64,000 nt of DNA from Salisapilia sapeloensis. Taxonomy: Eukaryota; Oomycota; Peronosporomycetes; Peronosporales; Salisapiliaceae. Position numbers and translations under genes: made by a program. The notes under the pieces are model-generated. The model saw only the letters and a program-made list of their open reading frames with translations, was not told the DNA's origin and made no database searches. The stretch spans positions 59,671 through 123,670 of the forward strand of contig JAADVB010000023.1 in NCBI GenBank assembly GCA_023334545.1, given 5' to 3'. Shown one piece after another: positions 22,931-33,583 of the stretch; positions within the stretch are counted from its first letter, which is position 1; every line of letters begins with the position of its first letter.

Positions 22931-23800
22931 TTAGAGCCACTTTATAATCTCACACTTCTTTCCGCACTCATGATTCTCTAAGATCTCTACCAACCGACAA
23001 TTCATGTTTGTGTCGTAGCTCATGTCCTGGTCTGGGAGTTCAACAACGAAATAATCCTGAAAATCCGCTAGCATTTTGTGCAAAGCTATACACACAATGA
23101 TAACAGTCCCTACTCTACCTGCCGATTTCTCATCTAGTCTTCGCAAAAGCAAATGCCAGTGATTCTTAACAATCCCAAACGCACGTTAAACGACGGTCCT
23201 TGTGCGCGAATGCGGGTAGTTATATAGTCTCTTAGGACAGTCGAACGCTTCACCTTCGCTTAATGGCGTGAACAAGTGACCCCACAGCTTGTATCAGGAG
23301 TCTCAGACAAGGTGGAGCCGCTCTGGAAGCTGATTTATAATGTGCTGAAGAAATCCAGAACGATTGCACAGCGACTGGTCGTTCCTTGAGTCAGAGCGGA
23401 CAGAGCATGAGAGAAAACTTGCTCTGCTGTCCGCTACGACCTGGATGTTGACGGCAGGGTAGCCTTTACGGCAGTACCACCCCTCGTGATTAGCATTTCG
23501 TTCTACAGCGATGAGGGTTTCATCGATAGCACCGACCATGCTGGGGAAGCCGTATATCAGCTCGAAGTCACGAGCCATGTATTCCAGGCTTGCGTCATCG
23601 AGAGTGCAGTCAAGATGCTCCTCGCTGAGATTTTTGAGTACAGCGAGGATATCGTTGACGGCTACCAAGCCTACAGTCTTGCTGATGCCAAATGTGGCAC
23701 AAGCAGACTGGATTGTACCTCAGCATGCAAGATAGTACATGCAGACGGCAACCTCTTGAAGGCAGTATTTAAGACGGTCTCAGGTGGACCAGTCGCCGCC
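22931..23800 (-). pseudogene. HARBI1-like PIF/Harbinger transposase remnant
   Basis: The N-terminal part contains GISKTVGLVAVNDILAVLKN. It is followed by GFPSMVGAIDETLIAVERNA (first Asp), YCRKGYPAVNIQVVADSRAS, then in shifted frames GVTCSRH-like and CPKRLYNYPHSRTRTVV (about 23220), FGIVKNHWHLLLRRLDEKSA and the terminal helix VTVIIVCIALHKML-like. The middle (about 23170-23300) holds the second Asp and Glu motifs in broken frames. Family order and spacing are intact, so this is a recently decayed copy. Confidence 0.75.
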
Positions 23801-24346
23801 GCCCACAGCCAAGTAGGTTGTGATAGCTGTGAGCACAGCTCAAACGGATATAATAGTGGCACGGTTGGTGTCCATTGATGGTCAAAAGAAAGTAGTGGTA
23901 ACCTGGTAGCCTTGTAAAACAAATATATTATTTTACACAAGTGTCAAATTAACGAGAATGATTCCTTGAGAATAGAATTAGAGGGATAAGTTTCGCGTCA
24001 ACCAATGAGTGTCATTTTTTTAGGATGAGAATAGATTTTAGCATTTTGGACCAAGGCCAAAATCTTAACAGAAATGACACTAGCTTTGTAGCGGCTATGT
24101 TCGTTATCGTTTGCGAGTTGCCTACAGTACCTACACGAGGTAAACGGTGCATTTTAACGCTGACCTATTTGTAATTCATGGTGGGCGGAATGCAGCAGCG
24201 AATACTACGCGAAAGAACCGGCTGAAGCAGGGTTTGCCTCCTGCGACAGCTATCACCATCAAGCTTTTCAAGATATGTCTTATGGACCGGCTGGTAGCCG
24301 TCGCAGTCGGCAATCGAGATATCTTTCACTTGGCTCTGTGCGCCTT

Positions 24347-24353
24347 TCATTTC
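24347..24353 (+). promoter_or_regulatory. Initiator-like element (TCATTTC)
   Basis: Matches the oomycete initiator core YCAYTYY and lies 43 bases upstream of the PX gene's ATG. The motif is short, so chance occurrence is possible. Confidence 0.35.
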
Positions 24354-24395
24354 GCACGCACCATTCTAGGGAAAAGGGTCGAAGTGTAAACGACA

Positions 24396-25280
24396 ATGGA
24401 GTCCTTGCATGCTTGGGTATCGGACTATGTGAAAGGTGACACCGTGAACTACAAAACTGAAGTAGAGATGAGTGGTTCGAAGTGGACGCTTCTGATCCGA
24501 TACTCAGTCTTCCGAGCCTTTTACTTCGATTTGTTAGCACAGCACAGCAACTTTGTCTTCGACTTTCCACCGAAGGGATTCTTCGTCAATCCTAGTCCGG
24601 AAGAGAGGCAGGAAACATTGTCCGCTTTCCTGCAGCACACCGTCAAGTTCATTCAGTCCTTACCAGAAGTCCCAGAAGCTACCGAGCTGCTCTTGGACGA
24701 TCTGCTGAAGATCTCCTCTCACGCTAATCAAGATGTGAAGCCTGTCGTTGAGGCTCCAGAAAGAGAGAATTTGCTTGCAAAAGAGGCGAATACAGCTTAT
24801 ACCGTCGACGTTCCTGTCAAGGAAGAGGATTCAGGTGATGCTGCAAATCAGAAGCATGACAAAGTGGATCAAAAGCCTGTCGATGAGGAACACGACATGG
24901 CGTATCCGGAGAAAAATACTGAAGTGGAGACAACAAAACACGAGCTAAGTCCGGAAGTAGAGCCTGTAGTCGCTGCTTCAACTGCCACGGAAGAGCAACA
25001 GAAGGCAGTGCCTCTTCCCGCTAAGCAAGAAGTACCCACTGCACAAAAAGACAAGAAGGAGTTGAAATCTGTATTAGCAGACACACCAAGTCGACCGCCA
25101 AAATCTAGCGGGCTGTCAGAGGCTCAGCGTCTGGCTCGTAATCGTCGTCGCAAAGCCAAGAGGAAGAAGAAGAGTAGCTTCAAATACGGAGGAGAAAAGG
25201 CGAATGCACCAGCGTCTACTAAATCGAGTGCAACGGTAGATAGCGACGAAGACCAGCGCGAAAGTGCTTTGCAAGCTTAA
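24396..25280 (+). CDS. PX (phox homology) domain protein
   Basis: A single exon of 294 residues. The ATG at 24396 is the first after an in-frame TAA nine bases upstream, which fixes the start. Residues about 18-96 form a PX domain: VNYKTEVEMSG, WTLLIRYSVFRAFYFDL (the conserved RYSxF block), FDFPPKGFF with the proline-rich loop, and ERQETLSAFLQHTVKF. PX domains bind phosphoinositides, usually PI3P on endosomes. The rest is disordered and Glu/Lys/Pro-rich, ending in a strongly basic segment (RLARNRRRKAKRKKKSS) that could be a nuclear or membrane-charge signal. It lies convergent with the CAP-Gly gene, whose stop is about 190 bases away. Confidence 0.87.
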   Translation: MESLHAWVSDYVKGDTVNYKTEVEMSGSKWTLLIRYSVFRAFYFDLLAQHSNFVFDFPPKGFFVNPSPEERQETLSAFLQHTVKFIQSLPEVPEATELLLDDLLKISSHANQDVKPVVEAPERENLLAKEANTAYTVDVPVKEEDSGDAANQKHDKVDQKPVDEEHDMAYPEKNTEVETTKHELSPEVEPVVAASTATEEQQKAVPLPAKQEVPTAQKDKKELKSVLADTPSRPPKSSGLSEAQRLARNRRRKAKRKKKSSFKYGGEKANAPASTKSSATVDSDEDQRESALQA

Positions 25281-25471
25281 TGCCATATACTTTTTAGATC
25301 TAGTCGCTGTCGATACGCAAACACTGCACCAAATAACGATGGCAACGTTTTGCCTTTGCAATATATTGTCCTGCTATTCACTTCTACGCCTCCTCGCAAT
25401 CACTATACGCTTACCTTGGCATGGTTCGCAAAAGATTTCTGCTTTCGCTAGACTGTAACGTTCGTACCATG

Positions 25472-26838
25472 TCAAAGCAACATCGACAATTCGATCAAAT
25501 CGTTCCGCAATTCAAGACGGTCCTCGGACTACAGGTAATTAACGCCCATATTAGTTGCCAAAGTGTACTTTGTCTATACAATGAAGAACGTACTAAGGCC
25601 TGAAGTTCACCGCGAAGTTTGTTGATGTTGTGATCTTCTTTTTCAACCACCTGAATATGAGGCACTAGGACTGGCACTTTAATGACTTGTACTATGTCTT
25701 CTTTCTTCTCAAGTGCAAGCTGAGACGTCTCGAGTTTTTCTTCCAGCGCTTTAATCTGTTTGTCTTTAACCTCTAGCTGACGCTGATAGGACTGCTTGTC
25801 TTCGGCTAGTGACTGCTTTAAGTTTGCTACAAGAGCGCTTTTGGTATGGATCTGGGTTTCCAACCAGGTATTTCCATCCATGAGAGCTCCAACTTGCCCA
25901 CGCAGCTCTTCTATATCGGTGTTGTACTTTGTATTAAGAGTACGGAGCGTCTGCATCGCTTTGCTGTAATTTTTCTGTGTTGACTCCAATTCTAATTCAA
26001 GTTCTTGGATTCTGGAAGATGCTGATGGAACAATGGTAGACGGCGTCTCACTTACACTCGACCGACGCAATACTTTCTTAGGAGAACTGTAGCTATCAAC
26101 AACATACGTTTTTGGCTGTGGTATCTGCGGAACTAATTGATTACCAGCAGTACTACGTCCATCGTTTGTTGACGACATACTGGTCCCCTTCCTTGGAGAA
26201 GTAGGCACTTTTGTTGGCGAAGGTAGTGGTTGTGTGATCGCTTTGGACTCTTTGGGAAGCTCAGACGGCTGTAAATCCCGACGAAAGCTTCTGAACGTGC
26301 GCCGTACAGGAGAAGCAGACTGCTCTTGGCTTTCAGCTTTCAAAGCTGAATCATCTTCGCAATCCTCCGGAGGTTCAATGACATTGTAGATCTAGCCGAG
26401 ATCAATGCGATTAGATATATCTTAATTTGTCCTGTGCAGTATTGGGCTGTGATAAATTCACAGACGCTTACTTCTTTACGACGAACAAATACGCCGTGTT
26501 TGACGGGGCAGGAAAAGTACCTTGTCTTTTCAAATATACCATCACAGACGCCTGACGCTTCATCCAGCGCAACACCGTACCATTCACCCCCTAATGATAC
26601 ACGATTCACATAATTAGTTGTTGCTCCCTGAGAAACTGAGTATGCACAAATCTAGAAGCGACATACCTGCATTCTTTAGCTTGCCGACGTATTGGACAAT
26701 ACCACAGCGCCTGTGTGACAACATGACTCGAGTTCCGACTGGAATAGTGGCGATGACACTAGCACCAGCTAGTCCCGCTGATGAAGTGACTACGCTGGCA
26801 GAGCGCATGCGTGATTTAGTAGGCGAAGTCGATGCCAT
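25472..26838 (-). CDS. CAP-Gly domain coiled-coil protein (4 exons)
   Basis: I model exons 26838-26667, 26590-26472, 26391-25594 and 25528-25472, with GT-AG introns of 76, 80 and 65 bp. Lengths sum to 1146 bases, giving 381 residues. Joining exons 1 and 2 restores a continuous CAP-Gly domain: GTRVMLSHRRCGIVQYVG, KLKNAGGEWYGVALDE and DGIFEKTRYFSCPVKHGVFV. This places it among microtubule plus-end and dynactin-type binders. A Ser/Pro-rich linker follows, then a long coiled coil (from about residue 200: ELELELESTQKNYSKAM, LEEKLETSQLALEKKE) that the last exon continues in register (ELQALSEDRLELRNDL). Short forms ending at the exon 3 or exon 2 read-through stops are possible. It is likely a cytoskeletal adaptor; the partner is unknown. 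Confidence 0.82.
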
Positions 26839-26885
26839 TTATTAAGGCTGAATTCCACACGTGTGCTTTGCTGTTCTTTTTGTTG

Positions 26886-27920
26886 CTATACTTTCGGCCT
26901 CGCGCGATTCATATGCAGTGGAAAGTCCGGCCACGGATTCAGGTTACCATACGATAGCGACGTAGCAAGTATGGGCCTCAAGTCCTGATTCGGCGGTAAA
27001 GCAGGCTTTTGGAATTGAAGATAAGAACAAAGGACCAAGTTTGCATTTCCGGTTAAAAATAGGGATCGAATATTTTCGAGGTAGAGTAGTTTCTTTTCAT
27101 TCATAGAGGTTTGCAGTTGATGATGACCGCCTCTTTTAGTTGTACTCGGCACGATGGATGTGCCTAAGTAGCTATATAGCTAAACTCGCGCTTGTAAGCG
27201 GCTACAACTACACTTGACTCGGACCTAAATGCATGCTTGACAAAAAATATCTCTAATTGATTATATCGATAGACATAGCTTTTGGCGGTTCATTGTACAA
27301 ACCAAGCCTAGTGCTACAGCCAGAAAGCCAGATACATTCCTTTACTGGTTAAGTGTGCGATGAAGATCAAGACATTGAAACGAAACAAAATTAAATCGAG
27401 GTAGTGATCATAGCACCCGAAAATAATTTGCGAATCGAGGACTTCACAGTGTCCACCCAGAGCTTTCGTCTTGAAAAAGGTATTAAGACGATTCTCTGCA
27501 CCGTTGTTGAGACGTTAGCTCGAGCTAACATATTGGAAGAAGGAAATTCTGGTAAAGATTTATTCAGTTGAACTCGAAATCTTGATTTGAACGCAGTGAA
27601 TCCATTTGAGAATGATGCCGGCAGCAAGATGTGAGACCGTAGTCACTTGTCAAATGCACATTTCTCCTCGAAGCAGAAATTGTATGAAAAGTCGAAGCGA
27701 AGAAGATGATAGGAAGAAAAGAAGCACACAAGGTGCATCCAAAGATATACATAAATGAGCAAAGCAAATATGACAATATGTGATCCTTATTGCATGTAGC
27801 ACCATCGTCTTGGACCTCGTACATAATACATGGCCAAGTAGACCACTTTGTTTGCTTGTAGCGCTTGAAGCGAGTGTAATCCCACAGAGAGGACCTGAAG
27901 AGATGTAAATTTCGCCACAC
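26886..27920 (-). other. Unrecognised, possibly degenerate multi-exon gene
   Basis: Three minus-strand stretches have coding-like composition: 27920-27790 (LWDYTRFKRYKQTKWSTWPC, IMYEVQDDGATCNKDHIL), 27627-27391 (FSNGFTAFKSRFRVQLNKSL) and 27152-26886 (ENIRSLFLTGNANLVLCSYL, NLNPWPDFPLHMNRARPKV). They are not joined by splice sites that I could place with confidence, and no start codon is secure. The WPCIMYE phrase faintly recalls PWWP-type domains, but this is weak. It could be a decayed gene or chance. Confidence 0.25.
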
Positions 27921-28147
27921 TACGTTGCGATTGATGTTGAAGTTGACCTTGTCAATTCAATCAGCTGTGTCGTTTCTGATAGATAGGTCGGAGCAATTAA
28001 GTCAGCTTAAACAATTTTTTAACATTGATCTCAGCTTCGAAACCAGTTTTGCTCGAAGCATAATTTTAGTACAAGTTGGGGCATGGTAGTTGAGGAGAGA
28101 TGGCAGTAAGCCTTCTCCATTCGCGGAATCCACCGGGTAATGATAGT

Positions 28148-28339
28148 CTAGTAGCCGATACGACCATTCACTTGACAGCTTACTTGTGAAACATGGAAAT
28201 TTCGGAGCAGTGGCAGCGAACGAGCATGGAAACTAGATGTGAGACCAAACGCGTAGTATTGAAAAAGCTTGTTGGACGAGGAGAGAGAGCGGAGAAATGC
28301 AGGTAGACGTTGGCGGCGTCTGTCCAAATGAAGCGACAT
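28148..28339 (-). CDS. Small ORF with mitochondrial-presequence-like N-terminus (doubtful)
   Basis: A 63-codon ATG frame begins MSLHLDRRRQRLPAFLRSLS and continues through SFHARSLPLLRNFHVSQ. It is rich in Arg and Ser and lacks acidic residues after Asp6, like a mitochondrial targeting peptide. A GTAAGC donor follows FHVSQ, so it may be exon 1 of a longer gene, but I could not find a convincing second exon. No homologue is recognised. Confidence 0.3.
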   Translation of the reverse strand: MSLHLDRRRQRLPAFLRSLSSSNKLFQYYAFGLTSSFHARSLPLLRNFHVSQVSCQVNGRIGY

Positions 28340-29075
28340 TTTTCGGGACGTTTAGGGTTCGGTCGACTTCCACGGTGGAAACCCCAGAAAAAAGAGACAA
28401 TATCGTTGTACCCGTGCTAAGATGGTTGGTAGGCTTTGCAAGCTACTGCATGAATCGATAAGCATATCTGATTAAATTGCGCTAAGATTTGGACTATTGT
28501 GCAGTACAATGACGACTTGGAAGCAACGCTTGAATTCGCCACTTTCGACCTACTGGTTTTACCACTCGTCAACTGTGTACCTTCCACTTGGAAGTCCTTT
28601 TTCATAAAAGACAGGAAATGGACGCTGGATGACCGCTACAAGGAAAGGGCAGCGTGGATGTATCAAATGGATGTCCGTCCAATGCCTTTTTCACTATCGC
28701 GTGCGTAAAGCTGTCGCTCTTTGCTCGGTATCTTGGAGTCCGCAAAGTTGCCGCTGCTTTCGTCCTACAGCTCCCTCCCAAAGCTAGATCTGTCCAACCA
28801 TAATTGAAAAAACATAAAAATTCTCCTACGCTTTCACCTGTCCCCATTATATCAGTAGCGAAGACACTGGAACAGCTACTTTCTCGCGAACAACTAGACT
28901 TATATCTTTGAGCATATTGCCTAGCTTCACCGTCTTTGTTGTCCATCCCGGTATCTTACTATCAGGGAGAGTGAAGAAGTTGGTTCGAGTCAAGGAAGCG
29001 ATTTAACTGGCTCGAGGTGTCCTTCGTCCAACGACGATTTCATACTTGCACGAGAAACCTTCTCAAGCAAAAATC
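28340..29075. other. Upstream region of bZIP gene, no gene seen
   Basis: No domain-bearing frame is present. It probably contains the bZIP promoter. Short frames at 28499-28708 (+) and 28602-28946 (-) overlap each other and look like chance. Confidence 0.5.
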
Positions 29076-31037
29076 ATGCACCACCCATACTCGCCGTCCC
29101 AGCGCCTAGTACGTCCTCGCACCGATCAGTACGAGGAACCACCGTCGGACGTAGACGCGGTCGAGTACAGTCGGCGACATTACGTGCCTGCCGGCTACGC
29201 TCGGAATGTCGCTCGGTCACTCCAGCCGGTCCACCACTATTCCGGCCACACTCCTCGCTCTTACGGAGCGTACGACCGTCCGTTCGACGCCGATACCTAC
29301 CGTACGTTGCCTTATTTTGGTATATTTATCCGCCATTTCCAGCACTGGATCGATTCCCAGTCCAACATTCTTGCGGACTTTGATAAAACAGACTAAAAGC
29401 TGCATAATCTTCCTCCAATAGCACTGAAAATTTGACCCCCACTAACGATCTATTGCTGTGTAGAAATGATGGAGAACGAGAGAGGTTTAGTTCCGGACGA
29501 GCGAGATATAGCTCTGGACGAACGCTACGATCGCGCATCCATCGGAAACGAAGAGGACATGATGGAACACCAGATGTATTCAGGAACGCCCTTGTACATG
29601 CGAAACATGTCAAATCCTACTTCCATCACGCAAAACGACACGTACGGTGCTCGGCCGACCTCGTACATGGGGTCGAGCACCGACCATAGCTCGTACGACT
29701 CGAGCCGGCAGGCTCGGAGTATCCCTGCGCCTGCCGTCTACAAGTCAGACTATGACCGTCATCAGCTTTTGCGAGAGAGACTTGAAAGGAAAATAGGAAG
29801 GCGAATAGAAGAACGGGCGAGTGCCCCCATGGACACTGCGTCACGGCAGAGCGCGTGGATGAACGAGCACGAGTACGAGGACCGACGGGCGGTCCCTCCT
29901 GTCTACGTGCCTCGATCAGAGCCTGCTGGTCTACAAAGATCCTATGGCCTGTATAGAGAGGGGGCGGATCACTTTAGTAATGTAAGCAGGTGCAGCACTC
30001 CGCGTTCACAATACGATGATCCGTATGCGTCGATAGTGCACGAGCAGCGTGCAGGAGACAGTAGGTGGCGTACGAATCGAGAAGCGCTGATCGGCAACAG
30101 TCTCTCTTCTTATTCAGGCAATACGTATCGTCCAGTGAGCAAAGAGGACGCAATTGCGAGCCACGACATAGAAGGGAGGAAGGAAGAGGTGGCGGAGGAG
30201 AAAGCTCCTGCGCCGAGATCGTCGGTCGAGCCGAGCTCAACGGACCGTAGCAGCAGTCTACAGGAAGTTTCAGGGTCAGACTCGCTTCGGAATGACTCGG
30301 GTTGGAACATCACGAATGCGGACGACGGGGTGGATACTAACGGCAGGAAGTGTGGTCGAAAGAGTATGAATTACAGCTCTGCGGAGAAGCGAGAGCGCAA
30401 TCGAGCTGCCGTCAAGAAGTGCCGGGCGAGACAGGCTCTCAAATACAATTACCTGCAACAGAAAGCGGAGGCTCTAGAAGCGGAGAACAAGAATTTGACT
30501 GCATTGATGGAGTCGAACGAGACGCTGAGTAGTGAGAAGCAGTTGGGTCTGCGCCGAGGGATCCAGATGGATATTCTGCTCAAGATCAAGGAGATTTTCA
30601 CGCAGAGTCTGCCGAAAGACTTTGCGCTGGATGCCGACGCGATCTGGGACCTGAACTCGGTGTTGGCAGTGTCGATGCCGTCGCGGTGCTACTACGGCAT
30701 CGAGAGCATCAAGGAATTTTGGCGGACGTCGCTGCGCATGCGGAACAAGGGCAAGATCCGATCCTTTTGGGCCTGGCTGTTCCGACTGCCGCCTGGCGAC
30801 CGCTTCCACGAGTTTGAGATCGAGCCATTCTCGCCCACTTCGAACCTTTACTTTATGTCGTGGACGACCAAGTCGAACCCACCGCTGAAAGGCTCGATCG
30901 TCATACTCTTCGGCCAGAGCCATCGAGTGACGCTCCACGTCGAGTGCTTCGGGTGGCTCATTTGGCGCTACCTCCTTACGAACACGCCGTTCCCAGAGCA
31001 GAGCAACCAGCCACCGCCGGCAGGGCAGCGTGCATAA
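29076..31037 (+). CDS. bZIP transcription factor with conserved C-terminal domain (2 exons)
   Basis: Exon 1 is 29076-29301 and exon 2 is 29464-31037, with a 162 bp GT-AG intron. The junction reads DADTYQ then MMENERG, giving 599 residues. The N-terminal ~370 residues are low-complexity, Tyr/Arg/Ser-rich. The basic region (about residue 385) is ERNRAAVKKCRARQALKYN, keeping the canonical Asn and Arg of the NxxAAxxCR motif with Val at one Ala position. A leucine zipper follows (LQQKAEALEAENKNLTAL). The last ~180 residues form a globular region (DLNSVLAVSMPSRCYYGIES, FSPTSNLYFMSW, RVTLHVECFGWLIWRYLL) whose strand pattern suggests an NTF2/SnoaL-like fold; that part is inference. It should act in the nucleus as a DNA-binding dimer. 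Confidence 0.86.
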
Positions 31038-32212
31038 GCAAGTAGAACAATTGAACACTTTTCGGAATGAAACTTGGTGGAATGGATTGGACACTCTGTT
31101 TACCCAGCTGCAAGAGGCCTTGGAGGTGCCTTTTCAAGGATTGAAATGAACGATTGGCATTGTGACTATGGGACACTGTACGAATTTCTTGTCTAGTCTA
31201 TCACTACGAGTATCAGGAAAGCTAGTAGCTCGTAGCCTTGGAGATACTGCAGTCTATATCGGTGGACACTCCCTTGGATAGTCTTTGCTAAATTATAAGC
31301 TCAGTGCTAGTAATTTACCACCCGAACCGAAATGGTGTGGACTGGTGTATAAATATATGGGTAGGACTCTGACACCCTTTAACGGCCTTTCAAACCCGTG
31401 TCTTGCACAAGAGAGCCTATTTCTCTACTTGCCTTTCTCGCTGAAGTGGACTAAAGATCGCATGGGTCACTAGAACGCGTGGATGACCGTTGACGCCTCA
31501 GCGGGATCGTCGATCTCGTAAAATTTGTAGAATCGACGACACGTGGCCCAAAATAATTGCGAAAGTTAGTGAAAACTAAAGTTAAGAGAATCTTTGATGG
31601 AAGTGCATTCGCTAACAGTACGGTCCAAACGATCACTGGTGGCATCTATCGCTAGATTCCGCTAGCTATCCAGAGCCTAGCCTCGAATAATTTGGTCTGA
31701 AGGAAGCCGGTCGAAACTGTCCTTTTTGTCCGAATAGGATTGATTCAAGCCATATGTCCTAGAAATCGGGTACCTTTCGACGGTAATCCAGCACTTTTAT
31801 GCGCGTTTTAGACCAAAGCCACGGATCGACGACGTGATCGATAGACGATCAAATGGGCATGCCGACGATCTTATCCATCAAGTCCAACAGCATTTAATTG
31901 CTACGTTTGCCCATGACCACCTGCATGTGCCGACGGTATCTTGGCATAGAGTAGCGGCGTTTTCGCTATATAAGGTTCGGGTATTCCTCGCGGCACTCCA
32001 TCGTCAATCGTTCTTTGACACGGATATTTTGCCCGGCGCCACTCATTGGGCCGTTCGGTCGTATTTTTCCCAGAGAATTGACACTTTTAGAGCAATTGCA
32101 CGAACCAAAGGGCGTCGGAGGATCAGGACCAGAGTCCATTGCCCGAAGCGAGAGCTAGCGACCCCACCAGCACACTTTCCCATAGTCGACGTCTTTCTCT
32201 GTCCTCGATAGA
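31038..32212. other. Intergenic region upstream of potassium channel gene
   Basis: No supported gene. A 125-codon frame without ATG (31834-32211) ends just before the channel's start codon and shows no domain; I treat it as chance. The channel promoter should lie in the last few hundred bases. Confidence 0.5.
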
Positions 32213-33537
32213 ATGGACTCGGACTACTCGCTCCAGACCGACGGACCAGACGCCAAGAACGGCCATGCATCTACTGGAGACACGTCCATTCGGTTTGATA
32301 ACGCCGGCGGGCCGGCGTCCAAGACGAATCGCCTGGTCGACCGAGAAGATGTCCAGTTCCTGCGCTCCAAAGGCCGATGGAAGTACGTGTTTCTGCCACA
32401 TGTGCACTCAAAGGATAAAGTAATGAATAACGTCTGTGTCTCTTGTTCACATGCAGCATCAAGCGACAGAAGGTGCCGCAGTACTGGCGATTGTACTTGC
32501 AAGATCCGTTCCACAGTCTCGTCAACATGCGCTTGAGCAAAGTTATTCTCGCTCTCCTCCTCCTTGTACGTCCGTCTCTCGCATATATAGTAGGCTCGTG
32601 TGCTTATCTAGACCGATAGTACGTCGTCGTACTCTGCTTCTTCGCCGCGTTGTACACGACCGTCCAGAAGCGCTGTGATGCCGGCATCGACTCGTACTTT
32701 GACGGATTCGCCTTCTCCGTCTCGGTCTTCTTCACCATTGGTTTCGGTACCGGCGGAGACGACGTCTTCTTCCACGAGTGCGCGTGGGTGCAGACAATCA
32801 TTACGGTTGAGTCGCTCATGGGCGTCCTCATGGATGCGCTTGCCTTTGGCGTCGTCTTCCAGCGAGTCTCGAGAGCCCAGGGCCGAGCCAACACGGTCGT
32901 CATGAGCAACAAGGCGTGCGTCCGACGACACCAGAACGACCTCTACTTTACCTTTCAGACGTGCGAGATGCGCAAGCATCAGCTCGTCGAGGCACACGTC
33001 CGCGTCTACGTCATCCGGCACGACCTGGCGTTCGGACCGCAGTACTACTTTCAGTCATATCCCATGCGTCTCCAGCACCCGGACGACGAGCTAGGCGGCA
33101 TGCTGCTTTTGGCCCTGCCTTCCCTCGTGGTCCACCGCATGGACACGTCCAGTCCGTTGATGCCGATTGCAGAGAACTGTCCGGTGCATCCGAATCCGAC
33201 GGTCGGGTACTTGTACCCGGACAGGGACCAGAACCATGACAGCCACTGCATCTGCGACTCGGACGGCAAGGCGTGGAAGAGCGAGCAGGAGCTGCGCGCC
33301 TTCTGGGAAGAAGCTCAGGTGGAAGTCGCGGTTTTGATCGAAGGCATCGACGCCGTGACGTCGGCGTCCATCCAGGTCCGCCACTCGTACAAGTCGGAGG
33401 ACATTCTGTTCGACCGCCGCTTTGCCAGCTGTGTGAGCGTGGACAAGACGACGGGTGGCGCCATCGTGGACTTTACCAAGTTCCACGACACGGAGGAGCT
33501 GGAGGCGTCCTGTGCCAAGGTCAACGGACGCGCATAA
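32213..33537 (+). CDS. Inward-rectifier-type (Kir) potassium channel (3 exons)
   Basis: Exons are 32213-32382, 32457-32565 and 32620-33537 with GT-AG introns of 74 and 54 bp, giving 398 residues. Splicing restores a Kir N-terminus (FLRSKGRWNIKRQKVPQYWR, LYLQDPFHSLVNMRLSK) running into TM1 (VILALLLLYVVVLCFFAALY). The pore helix and filter read FSVSVFFTIGFGTGGDD (about residues 125-140), with TIGFG where most Kir channels have TIGYG. TM2 is TIITVESLMGVLMDALAFGV, followed by the cytoplasmic immunoglobulin-like domain (FQRVSRAQGRANTVVMSNKA, IRVYVIRH-like strands, SHCICDSDGKAW). It should form a tetrameric membrane K+ channel gated by cytosolic ligands. A converging PRCC gene lies 46 bases downstream. 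Confidence 0.88.
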
Positions 33538-33583
33538 CAGATCGGTCTCACGATTCCTTTCATTAAAAATATAGCTCCTGTTC

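Larger units (their letters stand above)
21236..24058. mobile_element. PIF/Harbinger DNA transposon with both TIRs
   Basis: The left end GGCCTTGGTCCAAAA (21236) and the reverse complement of the right end (TTTTGGACCAAGGCC, ending 24058) match perfectly over 15 bp. Similarity continues into AT-rich flanks (TATCCTCACCTA against TATTCTCATCCTA). Flanking trinucleotides are TAA at the left and AAA at the right, one mismatch from the 3-bp duplication typical of this superfamily. The interior carries the two standard genes in opposite orientation: a SANT-type ORF (+) and a HARBI1-like transposase (-), both decayed. Confidence 0.82.

Noticed and set aside
30474-31094. 206-codon frame antisense to the bZIP gene
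   Set aside because: Shadow of the GC-rich sense exon; no start of quality and no domain.
31834-32211. 125-codon frame just before the Kir start codon
   Set aside because: Opens at a GTG, has no domain and is out of phase with the channel. Considered as an upstream ORF but not supported.
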